In this document: piece by piece, positions 1 through 7,979 of the stretch
Numbering within the stretch: the first letter of the stretch is position 1
Layout of the letters: each line of letters starts with the position of its first letter
IMG/VR virus record: IMGVR_UViG_3300033153_016005
Coordinates: 1 to 30,887 of that record
Strand: one strand, 5' to 3'
Origin: a virus
Length of the DNA: 30,887 nt
Notes under the pieces: model-generated
Databases searched by the model: none
Told to the model about the DNA's origin: nothing
The model's input: only the letters and a program-made list of their open reading frames with translations
Position numbers and translations under genes: made by a program

Positions 1-7
1 CCGAAAA

Positions 8-13
8 CCTCCT
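8..13 (-). promoter_or_regulatory. Ribosome binding site of the next tail gene, outside the window
   Basis: The minus strand reads AGGAGG here, followed by seven bases to the window edge. The matching start codon would lie immediately beyond position 1. This shows that the late operon continues to the left and that the window does not end at a phage terminus on this side. Confidence 0.6.
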
Positions 14-1646
14 AAATGATCAAAGTGGGAGGATCGCCGTTCGGCATTAGCTCGGTGGCGGTATTGCAGATATATGCCCACTTCCGTTCCTCCTCGTCCG
101 CATCCGCATAAGTCGGCCAGCCATTCGGGGCGATCATTCCTCCTTTGCCCTCGAGTCGGCTATCCAGCACCTCGATGTCTATCTCTCCGCGGTCCGGATC
201 GGGACGCACGCGCACTATCTCCATCAAGTCGGCGGCCACTCCCCGCGCTCCCCGCGCGATATCGGTGAGAAAATCAAGTGTGACCGATACGATGTCGCCG
301 GGGTCCCAGCGGAACAGGCCGAAGTCTATTCTTGCCCTGAAAGACACCGGCCCGTCGGCATAGCGCAAAAACATCCGGGTGATCAACCGCTCGACAATCG
401 CCTCGGCCTGGAGATCGGAGTAAAGGCCGTCGGACTCAAGCTTCCACGCCTTTGATAAGCCGTGCCGATTGATCGAAGAGGCCTCGAGATCGAATCGCTG
501 CAGCTTGTACTCGCCGTCAATCACCGACTTGTCGTATTTCGCATGGGCGTTGTTCACGACTTCCTTCAGGCCGCGCGACCAGCCTGAGAAGCGGGTGAAA
601 TGAGATTCGGTGAACTCGTCTGGGTCCTCGGCGAACGGCATGTGATACAAGACCAGGCTGATGGCGCCGTCGCCCGACACCACCGGATATGCGTTCATCA
701 CCCGGAAAATCTGCCCCTCGCTCCAGCTCTTGAAATCATCTATCGGCTCCTTGAGCACAAAACGGAGAGTGTCCGTGGGGATGAAACGGTTACGCTCGCG
801 CTCATATTTTTCTATATCGATCAGGGATTGGTCCACCCCCAGCCCCTGGTCAGACTCCCACACATCATAATCGCCGTTGGTTCCCGCGCCGGTCGAGCAC
901 ATGAGTTTCAGAAAGAGATTTACCGGATTATCTTCGATTATGATCAGTTCGCGCACCTGTGCGCCGTCGTCGTGGGCCGAGGCCGCCGAGCCTCCCGCCA
1001 CGCCGTACTGGCCGCGGGCGCAGCCGGTGAAGGAATTGGCGGTGTATCCCGTCGGCACCAATATCTCGTCATCTATCAGAAGCGCATAAGTGAGGCCGTC
1101 GCCTGCGCCAGCCGGGTCGTGGAAACCTTTGTCGCCGATTATCGAGCCGTCGGTCGAGTCAACTGCAATGATCGCGTCGCCTGCGGCGATTGCGCCATCG
1201 AGATGGGTGGCACCGAAGCTCCTCATCACCTGCGCGATCTTGTAGTAGCGTAAGTCGTTGATCTTGATTTTCCATAACCCGTGATCCGACTCTTCGCAGT
1301 CCTCCACCAAGCCGGTTATGAGAGAGGTGAAATCAGTCTCGGGTATGCCCTCAAAGCCGCCGAGAAGCTGCACGTGTTCCTCCTTTTTTATGAGAGGGAG
1401 GAGCTGGTGGAAACGCTCGTCTCCGATCACGGTGACGGTGACGCCGGACACATCCGCCCGGCCCTCATTGGGACGCACCGAGCCGGTCCAGGAGGGCACC
1501 TTTTCGATCAGGTCCCACCGATCGGGATTGGCCGGGTCCCGCCATGAAATGAGCTCGATACCGAGATCGGTGAAATCCAGGATGAATCTCGGTACGCGCC
1601 CCCGGCGCGAAGCCGCCTCGTCAAACACATGTGACGTGCTTTTCAC
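12..1646 (-). CDS. Distal tail protein, probable tail-tip or hub component
   Basis: A 544-residue protein with no signal peptide or membrane segment. It is one of the last genes in the tail module, after the tape measure and a distal-tail-like gene, where siphophages encode tail-tip or baseplate-hub proteins. I recognise no catalytic motif; the role is inferred from position and size. The start is GTG, overlapping the TGA of the upstream metallopeptidase gene in a GTGA, with GAGGG upstream. It ends at a TAG, so the gene is complete. Confidence 0.6.
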   Translation of the reverse strand: MKSTSHVFDEAASRRGRVPRFILDFTDLGIELISWRDPANPDRWDLIEKVPSWTGSVRPNEGRADVSGVTVTVIGDERFHQLLPLIKKEEHVQLLGGFEGIPETDFTSLITGLVEDCEESDHGLWKIKINDLRYYKIAQVMRSFGATHLDGAIAAGDAIIAVDSTDGSIIGDKGFHDPAGAGDGLTYALLIDDEILVPTGYTANSFTGCARGQYGVAGGSAASAHDDGAQVRELIIIEDNPVNLFLKLMCSTGAGTNGDYDVWESDQGLGVDQSLIDIEKYERERNRFIPTDTLRFVLKEPIDDFKSWSEGQIFRVMNAYPVVSGDGAISLVLYHMPFAEDPDEFTESHFTRFSGWSRGLKEVVNNAHAKYDKSVIDGEYKLQRFDLEASSINRHGLSKAWKLESDGLYSDLQAEAIVERLITRMFLRYADGPVSFRARIDFGLFRWDPGDIVSVTLDFLTDIARGARGVAADLMEIVRVRPDPDRGEIDIEVLDSRLEGKGGMIAPNGWPTYADADEEERKWAYICNTATELMPNGDPPTLII

Positions 1647-2008
1647 TTTTCACCCTCTGGATTGAACAATCCGCCTTTGCCGAAATATTCAGGGTTGTCC
1701 ATTAAGGTGTGCAAAAGTATTTCACTAAAACTCTGCACATCCTTCTCTCCGATCCCCTTCAAACCTATTTCAAAGCACAAGGCATGGATGATTTCATGGA
1801 GTAGAGTCTTGCGATAACGCGTATTCGATAAATCATTTGCAATGAAAATTCTTGTGGCTTTGTAGTATATACAACCATTTTCATTTAACTCGAGTCCGGA
1901 TATGCCTGTACCGGCCTGGACAATTTCCACCTCATAGCTCTGTGACCCGATCTTGATTTCTGGAAGTCGTTTGCTATCGGCGCGGACTGCTGTTTTTGAT
2001 TTCATCAT
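1643..2008 (-). CDS. Small zinc metallopeptidase-like protein (HEIIH motif)
   Basis: A protein of about 121-125 residues with the motif LLHEIIHAL (HExxH; His75, Glu76 and His79 numbered from the most upstream ATG at 2020). A later acidic position, Glu100 in FSEILLHTL, could be the third zinc ligand. This is the compact architecture of phage ImmA/IrrE-like or SprT-like metalloproteins. It sits between two tail genes, so it may process or help assemble tail proteins, but nothing shows activity. Base composition is visibly more AT-rich than in its neighbours, which suggests separate acquisition. The start is uncertain: several in-frame ATGs lie at 2003-2020, and GGAGGG best fits the one ending at 2008 or 2005. 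Confidence 0.65.
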   Translation of the reverse strand: MMKSKTAVRADSKRLPEIKIGSQSYEVEIVQAGTGISGLELNENGCIYYKATRIFIANDLSNTRYRKTLLHEIIHALCFEIGLKGIGEKDVQSFSEILLHTLMDNPEYFGKGGLFNPEGEK

Positions 2009-2044
2009 CATTCCCTCCATTTGGCTCCATGACTAGGTATATGC

Positions 2045-2830
2045 CTAGCGATCCTGCAGGTCTTCCAGGTCAATCGGTCCATCATTGTTCCCCGCTTGCA
2101 ATAATTTGATCCTATAGGTAAAGTTTTTGAACAGTGGGAGCCGCTCGCCCACGGCTTCGGCCTTGTTCTCGAGCATCACCTTCACCCACCGATGCATCCC
2201 CCACGCTCCCTGGTGCTGCCACCACCTGAAAGCTCCGCCTTTCAGCGCCCATTGCAGAAAGGTCCAGAAATCGTCGAGGTGAGAAAAATTGGGAAAGCGA
2301 ACCTCGGCCTCCCACTTCCGGGTGAAGGCCATGGGCATCATCGAACGGCGCCGGCCGGAGTAGCTTCGATTGTCCGTCCGTTCGTTGAAGTCCGGCGTGA
2401 AGGCGGGCGAGCGCACCGGCTCGAGAAAATCGAAGTACATTATGTCAGGCACGGGAATGTCACCCAGGTAGATGAACGCGCCCGAGCGCGGCAAGGTGGT
2501 GAACCCAAGCGTCGGGAAAATCGAGCTTGCGCAGGCCGCGCCCAGGGCGAAGATCGCCGAAGCGCTGGGAGAGATCATCTGGAAGTAATACCTTTCGAGA
2601 TCACCGTCGCGCCACACGGCGTAATTCTCCGAGCCGGCAGCTTCCATCGCCGCCTTGATCTCGGCGGCCAGCTCGAGGTCAGAATATGTCCCCATCGTCA
2701 CGGTAGCGGTGAGGAGTAGCCCGGGGCGCTCATACCAGCATAGTCTCCGATTGTCGCCTCCGATCACAAAGGCATCCTCCGGATCGCGCCATCCCACGCG
2801 GGGCCTTTTTATGAGAGGTTCAGTGGCCAT
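2045..2830 (-). CDS. Minor tail protein, distal-tail-like
   Basis: A 261-residue protein rich in aromatic residues and beta-strand-like segments. It lies directly downstream of the tape measure, the usual place of a distal tail protein (Dit). I see no enzymatic motif; the role is from synteny. The ATG start lies inside a short hairpin (2823-2838; stem GTGGCC, loop ACAT on the coding strand), so folding of the mRNA could affect initiation. A near-palindrome around CTAGG/CCTAG surrounds the stop codon. Confidence 0.55.
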   Translation of the reverse strand: MATEPLIKRPRVGWRDPEDAFVIGGDNRRLCWYERPGLLLTATVTMGTYSDLELAAEIKAAMEAAGSENYAVWRDGDLERYYFQMISPSASAIFALGAACASSIFPTLGFTTLPRSGAFIYLGDIPVPDIMYFDFLEPVRSPAFTPDFNERTDNRSYSGRRRSMMPMAFTRKWEAEVRFPNFSHLDDFWTFLQWALKGGAFRWWQHQGAWGMHRWVKVMLENKAEAVGERLPLFKNFTYRIKLLQAGNNDGPIDLEDLQDR

Positions 2831-2838
2831 GTGGCCAC
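2823..2838 (-). repeat. Hairpin enclosing the start codon of the distal-tail-like gene
   Basis: The coding strand reads GTGGCC-ACAT-GGCCAC, a perfect 6-bp stem with a tetraloop. The ATG at 2828-2830 uses the last two loop bases and the first base of the 3' arm. This is a member of the A-Y-R-Y-loop hairpin set. Confidence 0.6.
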
Positions 2839-2882
2839 CCCCATTTATGATATATATTCATCATATCCATCCGGGTGCGCCC

Positions 2883-2898
2883 GCGGGGGCGTCCCCGC
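2883..2898 (-). repeat. Intergenic hairpin after the tape-measure gene
   Basis: The coding strand reads GCGGGG-ACGC-CCCCGC, a perfect 6-bp stem in the short gap between the tape measure and the distal-tail-like gene. It has no following T run, so it is not a classical intrinsic terminator. It has the same loop as the hairpin at 18672-18687. Confidence 0.6.
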
Positions 2899-4769
2899 TA
2901 TTCTCGCTTTGTCTTGAGTTCGAGTTTGCCGGCGTTGACGGCATTCTCGATCAGCGGCGCGAAGGTGTTGACCGTCCACTCCGTCACCGCCTCTTCAGTG
3001 GCAAAGCCTCCATGAAAATGCACCTCAAAGGCCGCCGCCGGCTGCTCTCTGAGTTCCGGCTCCTCGCGGCCGGGGGTTTCGGTATCCCGGCGGCCTCCTC
3101 CGACGCCTCCGCCTCCGCCTCCGCGGCCGCCCCCGCCGCCTCCGCCCGACTTGGCCGCCTCGAGGTACTGCTTGGCCGCCAGGGCGTGCTGGAGTGATGA
3201 GAGCAGAAAGGTCGGGTCCTTGGTCTCGAGAAATTTTGCAAATGCCTTGGTGCCTTCCGCCACCTCGAAAGCGGCCATTATCTTGGATTGCGCGGCCACG
3301 TCATTTATCAAAAGCTGCACGCCCACCCGGGCCGATTGTTTATAGGCGGCGATTTTTTCCTTCTTGGCGGCAATCTCTTTTTCCTGCGCGGCCTGCATCT
3401 TGTCGGTGCGCTCTTTTTGTATGCGGGCCAGCTCGTCGTTGAGTTCCTGCTCCGCCTGGATCTCGGCCTTTCTGAGCTCGTCTTTTTCTAAATCGCCTTG
3501 CTGGAGTATCTCGAGGGTTTTGTCATAATGCTCCTGCGCGATCTGCTCTTCAGTCAGATACTGCTGCCGGAGCCGCTCAGCCTCTTCTTCCGCGGCCTCT
3601 TCCCTCGCCAGCCGCAGCCTTTTTTCCTCTTCGGTCTCGCCGCCATCGCCATCGTCATTATCATCATCGTCGTCGTCTATTTCGCGCTCTTTAATTGTTC
3701 TTTTTCTTACAGCATTCCATTCTAACTTTGCGGCGTTTGCCAATCCTTCGGCAACAACAAGCTGTGCTTCCAGGTTTTCCAAATATTTCTCTTCATCTTT
3801 ATAAAAAATTTTTTTAACAGCCGAGGCATTTCTATAAAATTCTTCCGCGTAGGCTATTTTATTTTTTAAATCTTCTACTTTTTTTTGGGCTTCTATCATC
3901 TTGTCGCTGGCTTTCACAAAAGAGTCATCGTTTATCAGCAGCGCATCCGAGATTTTTCCAAGCTGGGTCGCCCAGAATGTTAATGTGTCTCCAAGTATCC
4001 CCTTGCTTGCAATGATTTTGCCGATGGCAATTTTCATATTATTAAAAGCCGCCGTGGCTTTTTCTATTGCTATCGCCGTGTCAGCGCTCTCGTCGCCCAG
4101 GTCGGCTACCATATCGCGGCCGCGCTCCAGAACCGCGTTGGTAAAAGCCTGCTTTCTCTCCTGCTCGGAGAGCTGTTTGACGCTCTTTCCCACTGCGGCG
4201 GCATAATCCTTGTAAGCCTTTTCCGTATCAATGATGATTCCGAGGTTGTCGAGCCAAAGCTTCGATTGCCGCGCAGTCCCGGTGATGATGCTCTCGAGCA
4301 TCTGGGAGGTATCCTCTCCCATCGCCCGCGCCGCAGCCCGGGCGATCCCCGCCATCTCGATGAACTCATCCGGCTTGAGGCCCAGCGTCAGAGCCTGGCC
4401 CGAGCGCTTCAAGAGCTCGAGGTCGGACACCGCGCCGCCGGTGGCCTTTTTCATGGCCGCCCTCACGTCCTCCCATGTGCGGCCGTATTTTTCTAGCTGG
4501 ATATTATTGGCCTCGGTCAGACGCTCGGCGGTGCCGAAGTCCTTTACCGCCTCGGCGCCGAAGCGGGCCATCTGCCGGATGGCGTAGGCCAGCCCCAGGC
4601 CGGCAATGGCACTTTTCAAGGACAGCCAGGCCTTGCGGGTCTTTACCACCTGCTTTTCGGATTCCTGGCCGAAACCCTTGAAATCCTTCTTCACCCGCGC
4701 GATGGCCTTGCCCATCTCGCGATGGGAAAGCTCCATCCGGGCGACCACCGCTCCCGCATCAAAACTCAT
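2898..4769 (-). CDS. Tail tape-measure protein
   Basis: A 623-residue, largely helical protein that sets tail length and is packed inside the tail tube. It is one of the longest genes in the window and lies between the chaperone-like genes and the tail-tip genes, as in siphophages. Visible parts are a hydrophobic helix at about residues 50-66, an acidic Asp/Asn run at about 364-375, a long Glu/Lys/Arg-rich coiled coil at about 377-475, and a glycine-rich stretch at about 542-559. The middle of the gene (roughly 3690-4060) is clearly AT-rich compared with the flanks, suggesting a patchwork origin. The ATG has AGGAAC upstream. Confidence 0.88.
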   Translation of the reverse strand: MSFDAGAVVARMELSHREMGKAIARVKKDFKGFGQESEKQVVKTRKAWLSLKSAIAGLGLAYAIRQMARFGAEAVKDFGTAERLTEANNIQLEKYGRTWEDVRAAMKKATGGAVSDLELLKRSGQALTLGLKPDEFIEMAGIARAAARAMGEDTSQMLESIITGTARQSKLWLDNLGIIIDTEKAYKDYAAAVGKSVKQLSEQERKQAFTNAVLERGRDMVADLGDESADTAIAIEKATAAFNNMKIAIGKIIASKGILGDTLTFWATQLGKISDALLINDDSFVKASDKMIEAQKKVEDLKNKIAYAEEFYRNASAVKKIFYKDEEKYLENLEAQLVVAEGLANAAKLEWNAVRKRTIKEREIDDDDDDNDDGDGGETEEEKRLRLAREEAAEEEAERLRQQYLTEEQIAQEHYDKTLEILQQGDLEKDELRKAEIQAEQELNDELARIQKERTDKMQAAQEKEIAAKKEKIAAYKQSARVGVQLLINDVAAQSKIMAAFEVAEGTKAFAKFLETKDPTFLLSSLQHALAAKQYLEAAKSGGGGGGGRGGGGGGVGGGRRDTETPGREEPELREQPAAAFEVHFHGGFATEEAVTEWTVNTFAPLIENAVNAGKLELKTKRE

Positions 4770-4845
4770 GGTATGAGTTCCTATGCCCGCAAGTGGAAAT
4801 CGCGGTTGATTTACAGATGTGGCCCGCGCCGGGCATCTTTTTCAT
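4759..4845 (-). CDS. Possible 28-aa ORF between chaperone-like gene and tape measure
   Basis: An open frame starting ATG-AAA-AAG encodes 28 residues (begins MKKMPGAGHICKS) and overlaps the start of the tape-measure gene by 11 bases. It fills nearly all of the only gap between the two genes and is in the same frame as the upstream gene beyond its TAA, so readthrough would give a C-terminal extension. The upstream ribosome site is weak. It may be spurious. Confidence 0.3.
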   Translation of the reverse strand: MKKMPGAGHICKSTAISTCGHRNSYHEF

Positions 4846-4869
4846 ACTCTTCAAACTTTCAAATCCTTC

Positions 4870-5211
4870 TTACAGATTCCAAATAGAGACGATTCTCTCG
4901 TACGCCTCCATCACCTCTTCGCGGCTCACGTCCCTCCAGGCCTTCCTGAGCTTCCAGGCGTGCCGCAGATTTTTCACAACAGCCACTTTCACGAGTTCGA
5001 TGGTGAGCCAGTAAACCATCACCGGATCTTCGCTGTTGCGGATGCGATCGATTAGCGGCAGAAGCCTGCCAAAACGCTTGAGGTTCAGCGGCTGTACTTC
5101 CAGAAGATGCGGGCCGATCTTCACGCGGTCCGTCCGCAAAGCCTCCGGAGGCTCCGCCGGATTCCACTGCTCGGGCATCACCACGTTGGCTTCATCAGGT
5201 ATGTTTTCCAT
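4870..5211 (-). CDS. Tail assembly chaperone-like protein
   Basis: A 113-residue protein just upstream of the tape measure, where siphophages place gpG-type tail assembly chaperones that coat the tape measure before tube assembly. It has no known motif; the role is from position. The ATG at 5211 is chosen because AAAGGAG precedes it at good spacing; a longer frame to 5256 lacks this. It overlaps the end of the upstream gene by 17 bases. I found no convincing slippery site for a lambda G/GT-type frameshift. Confidence 0.55.
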   Translation of the reverse strand: MENIPDEANVVMPEQWNPAEPPEALRTDRVKIGPHLLEVQPLNLKRFGRLLPLIDRIRNSEDPVMVYWLTIELVKVAVVKNLRHAWKLRKAWRDVSREEVMEAYERIVSIWNL

Positions 5212-5878
5212 CCTTTTCTCCTTTCTGTATGCCCATTCTTTCTCTGGCCAGGGCAAAATGATCTCTCCATGGCGAGCCGTCCTTGTGCCTAATTTTCGCC
5301 ATCACCTCGAAAAACCCCGCCCGAATTTTTTCGCGGGAGTTCCTGGTGACGTGCGGATAGATCAACGCCTCGAGCAGGTCTTCCCGGAAGCCGGCCCACA
5401 GGGCTTCGGCCATCCTCTCGGTGCGGCGGTACTTGTGCATGGGCATCTCCAGGAGTTCTGCGGCCGGAATGCCCAGGAGCCTTGAGGTCCGATGGACGGG
5501 CAGCATGAGCTGCTCGCGGGTGTAGAGCTCGGGCTTGGTACCTGGCTCGGGCTGGAATGCGCCGGAAACCTCGTGATCGTCGGCCGGGATTTGAATTATC
5601 AAGTGGTGGGCGAGAACGAGGATGCTCTCGAGCGGCGCCTCATCGAGTGCACCCGCAGCACCCCGCGATCCATAGCTTTCCTCCACCGCCCGCGCCATCA
5701 TGGAATAGCCCTCGAAGCGCTCGCGCGGGGACTCGCCCGCGACCGCCGCCTGCATCCCCAGCATGATCTCGATGAAGTTTCTCAAAGAGATCACCGGCCC
5801 ATCAACGAACTTTATGCGCGCTGCGGTCGCGCGACCTCCCCTGGTCTCGAGTCTGCTATGTGCTTTTTTATCGCCCAT
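5195..5878 (-). CDS. Tail-module protein of unknown function
   Basis: A 227-residue charged protein between the tail tube gene and the chaperone-like gene. It has no membrane segment or catalytic motif that I recognise. Position suggests a role in tail assembly. Its start region is unusual: about 60 bases covering a hairpin (5900-5915), the leader and the first codons (MGDKK) are closely similar to the start region of the DNA methyltransferase gene 17 kb away (MSDKK, start 22574). Confidence 0.5.
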   Translation of the reverse strand: MGDKKAHSRLETRGGRATAARIKFVDGPVISLRNFIEIMLGMQAAVAGESPRERFEGYSMMARAVEESYGSRGAAGALDEAPLESILVLAHHLIIQIPADDHEVSGAFQPEPGTKPELYTREQLMLPVHRTSRLLGIPAAELLEMPMHKYRRTERMAEALWAGFREDLLEALIYPHVTRNSREKIRAGFFEVMAKIRHKDGSPWRDHFALARERMGIQKGEKDGKHT

Positions 5879-5915
5879 ATCTCGCGTCTATTTCTGCCTG
5901 GGGCCGCATGGCCCC
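5863..5915 (-). repeat. Dispersed gene-start repeat, copy 1
   Basis: On the minus strand a hairpin (GGGGCC-ATGC-GGCCCC, 5900-5915) is followed by a leader ending GACGCGAGAT, the ATG, and a GGCGATAAAAAA coding start. The second copy is at 22559-22611. The two differ in the stem by an exchanged base pair (G-C against C-G at stem position 2), so pairing is kept. Confidence 0.7.
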
Positions 5916-5926
5916 GCGGCTCCGTC

Positions 5927-5943
5927 GGCAGCTACTAGCTGCC
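5927..5943 (-). repeat. Hairpin with the tail-tube stop codon in its loop
   Basis: A perfect 7-bp stem (GGCAGCT / AGCTGCC) with a 3-base loop. The TAG stop of the tail tube gene (5935-5937) spans the loop and the first base of the next arm. There is no T run. It could stabilise the 3' end of the tail-tube message or limit readthrough. Confidence 0.5.
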
Positions 5944-6459
5944 TATACCGGATGAGAGAATCGAGCCGTTTTCTTCGGATTCATCCACCAGGCCGACGAA
6001 CTCACAGCTCAGCGTCTGGTTCTCATCATGGCGGTGTATCATCTCGAGGTCCGATACCAGCACCGCGTCGTTCAGGACGAAGTCTTCCTCGCCGGCAGGA
6101 TAGGCGAACGGCCGATGCACCACCTTGCCGCGCTTGGTGATGTTCGCACCCGGCACATTGCCCGTTCTGAGAGTCGTGCCGTCGAGGTTGAGTTTCGGAT
6201 CGATCCTCACCAGCTTATCCTTGGTAGTCTCGAGCATGATGAGGGAGAGCACCGCCCGCTCGCCGCCGTACTTGACGTTGAGCGGCATAGCGCCCGCCTC
6301 GTCCGCCGTGTCCTCCTGCACGTTGCCCTCGATCCGGAGAGTGGCCCCCTCCTGGGTGTAGCCCAGGAAGAGAAGGCCGGTGGCGTCGGTCCAGAACGCA
6401 CAGCCCGGCAGGTTCCGGATGTTGGCTTTATCAAATCCTGCTCCATACGGTGTTCCCAT
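5935..6459 (-). CDS. Major tail tube protein
   Basis: A 174-residue protein, likely the subunit of the tail tube. It lies between the terminator/completion genes and the chaperone-like genes, the usual place. The sequence is predicted beta-rich with few cysteines and no membrane segment. The ATG at 6459 is preferred over an in-frame TTG at 6465 because GGAGGT sits 8 bases before it and it avoids overlap with the upstream gene. Two hairpins (5900-5915 and 5927-5943) crowd its 3' end. Confidence 0.7.
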   Translation of the reverse strand: MGTPYGAGFDKANIRNLPGCAFWTDATGLLFLGYTQEGATLRIEGNVQEDTADEAGAMPLNVKYGGERAVLSLIMLETTKDKLVRIDPKLNLDGTTLRTGNVPGANITKRGKVVHRPFAYPAGEEDFVLNDAVLVSDLEMIHRHDENQTLSCEFVGLVDESEENGSILSSGIGS

Positions 6460-6461
6460 GA

Positions 6462-6806
6462 TCAATTACCTCCCTTTTTTGCGGAGATGCCTCCGCCGGC
6501 AGACCCGGGTTTCGCTTCAGTGGTTGATCCGTCGCCACGGCCCGAGCCGTAATCAGTGCCATCTTTTTGCGGAGATAGCTCCACAAAAAAAGGCAGCCCA
6601 TTGAAATTCAGCGACATCATTTCCTCCAGTTTTCCGGACGATATGTTCTCAAGCACAGGGGCGTAGCACGTTCCCTTTTTGAAAACGCGGCCCCCAACGT
6701 GCACGGCATGACCCTGGATCTTCGGGTTGACCGCGAACGGCGCGGGCCGCTCGATATAGCCCAGCCTGCGCGCTTTCTCCAATCGCCGTTTTATGCGATC
6801 CAGCAT
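6462..6806 (-). CDS. Head-tail or tail completion region protein, unknown
   Basis: A 114-residue protein between the tail terminator and tail tube genes. The N-terminus is basic (KRRLEKARR), a middle segment contains GRVFKKGTCYAP, and the C-terminal 30 residues are Gly/Ser/Lys-rich and probably disordered. Its start shares one base with the upstream stop (TAATG), implying coupled translation. I do not recognise the family. Confidence 0.5.
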   Translation of the reverse strand: MLDRIKRRLEKARRLGYIERPAPFAVNPKIQGHAVHVGGRVFKKGTCYAPVLENISSGKLEEMMSLNFNGLPFFVELSPQKDGTDYGSGRGDGSTTEAKPGSAGGGISAKKGGN

Positions 6807-7195
6807 TACAGGCTCCTGTAAGAGAGCAGGAGGTTGAAAACGTACTGCTCGCGGCCCTTATCGTCTCTGCCTAAAGCATATGGCCTCTGCGAAGCCTCCG
6901 ACCATTTGATTTGGTGTCCCGCCAAATCGAGGTGGTGCGCACCGTGATACCGGCGGTAAAGCCGCTCGATAAGGTCGAGGCCACCCTCGGGATCATTGGG
7001 AGCTGAGGTTACCAACACCTGTATGGTCTCGTCGGCCCAGGCGAAATCTATCCGGTTGGGAGCGCCCGAAGTCTGCGTCACAACCACCAGCGGGAACTCC
7101 GCGTCGCGCTCGTCCATCGAGTTTATATATACTCGATCTATGAGGCCGAAATTCGCTATCATGTCGGACGCGATATCATCAGCAAGATGGCTCAT
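6806..7195 (-). CDS. Tail terminator-like protein
   Basis: A 129-residue protein in the position of the tail terminator, after the gp10-like protein and before the tail tube. Features such as FPLVVVTQTSG and an IQVLVTS strand followed by a helix resemble the alpha/beta fold of lambda gpU-type proteins, judged by eye. It caps the finished tail and joins it to the head connector, if the assignment is right. Confidence 0.55.
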   Translation of the reverse strand: MSHLADDIASDMIANFGLIDRVYINSMDERDAEFPLVVVTQTSGAPNRIDFAWADETIQVLVTSAPNDPEGGLDLIERLYRRYHGAHHLDLAGHQIKWSEASQRPYALGRDDKGREQYVFNLLLSYRSL

Positions 7196-7656
7196 TTTGC
7201 ATATCCCTGCGCTCTGGCAATAGACTCAGAAATCCATTGCATCCATCTCTGAGTGTTTTCGAGCAGCACCCGCTCGACGTATTTGCCGCCGCCGCCCCTG
7301 GTCCCAGGTTCGTCCAGTTCATGGCGCCTGGCTGCGTAATGGGCGTTGAAGCCGAACAGGATCACCGTGGCCGACGGCTTCTTGCCCTGCGGTACCTCTC
7401 CTGTGACCGCAACTTGTGCGCCCTCGTCCGGCGGAGGTCCCGCCATGATGAAATCGCCGTTCACATGCGCCGATGCCGAACCGCGCAGATAGCCGGTCAA
7501 CACTGGCGCGGCCTGGATCATCTTGCCCAGGCCGTCGTGCGCGATCTTCCGGCCCGCGTCCGCCGCGGCATACGGGACTGTCTCATGATAACGGTCCAGC
7601 CCGTGGAACAGATCGCTATAATCGAACTTCAGCTTTATGTCCCCTTTATCAGCCAT
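7192..7656 (-). CDS. HK97 gp10-like tail completion protein
   Basis: A 154-residue protein matching the pattern of gp10-type head-tail proteins: an N-terminal helix, APVLTGYLRGSA (the family's typical P-x-x-T-G-x-L-R-x-S element), then strands around ILFGFNAHYAARRHE. It acts at the head-tail junction. The ATG at 7656 overlaps the upstream TGA and has AGGA at six bases; an adjacent ATG at 7659 is possible. The longer open frame to 7911 is antisense noise over the upstream gene. Confidence 0.75.
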   Translation of the reverse strand: MADKGDIKLKFDYSDLFHGLDRYHETVPYAAADAGRKIAHDGLGKMIQAAPVLTGYLRGSASAHVNGDFIMAGPPPDEGAQVAVTGEVPQGKKPSATVILFGFNAHYAARRHELDEPGTRGGGGKYVERVLLENTQRWMQWISESIARAQGYAK

Positions 7657-7976
7657 CATTCTTCCTCGATGAGATAAGCTTCCACGTGATCCGGGGCGCC
7701 CGTCACCCTGGGCGCGTCCATCATCTTCACCACCCTGTAGGCTACGCCCGATATGGTCACGCGGTAGTTGAGGCCGATGCCGACTCCGGGCCGGAGGAAA
7801 AGCCTCGCCGCGTAAGGCGCGCTCTGCTTGCCTCCCAGTTCGGTCTCGCTCTGGTTCCACTCGATCCGCGCCTTTTCCATCACCGCGGCGGCGTAAGTCT
7901 TTACGTTCCACTTGTTGACGCCGGTCACGGCCTCGATCGACACAATATCATTCAAAAGGTGCGCCATTGGGCTCAT
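7656..7976 (-). CDS. Head-tail joining (head closure) protein
   Basis: A 106-residue protein upstream of the gp10-like gene. Length and sequence pattern (ARIEWNQSETELGGKQ, then RVTISGVAYRVVKM) fit SPP1 gp16-like head closure proteins, which seal the portal after DNA packaging. It overlaps the next gene at its stop (ATGA). The assignment rests on synteny and general pattern. Confidence 0.6.
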   Translation of the reverse strand: MSPMAHLLNDIVSIEAVTGVNKWNVKTYAAAVMEKARIEWNQSETELGGKQSAPYAARLFLRPGVGIGLNYRVTISGVAYRVVKMMDAPRVTGAPDHVEAYLIEEE

Positions 7977-7979
7977 TTT

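Noticed and set aside
2033-2048. Near-palindrome CTAGG/CCTAG around a stop codon
   Set aside because: The arms are only 5 bp and there is no promoter context; it is likely chance.
4859-5167. A frame overlapping the chaperone-like gene, considered as a lambda GT-type frameshift extension
   Set aside because: It is an Arg/Gly/Ala-rich shadow frame, no slippery sequence was found, and it ends before the tape measure without added domain.
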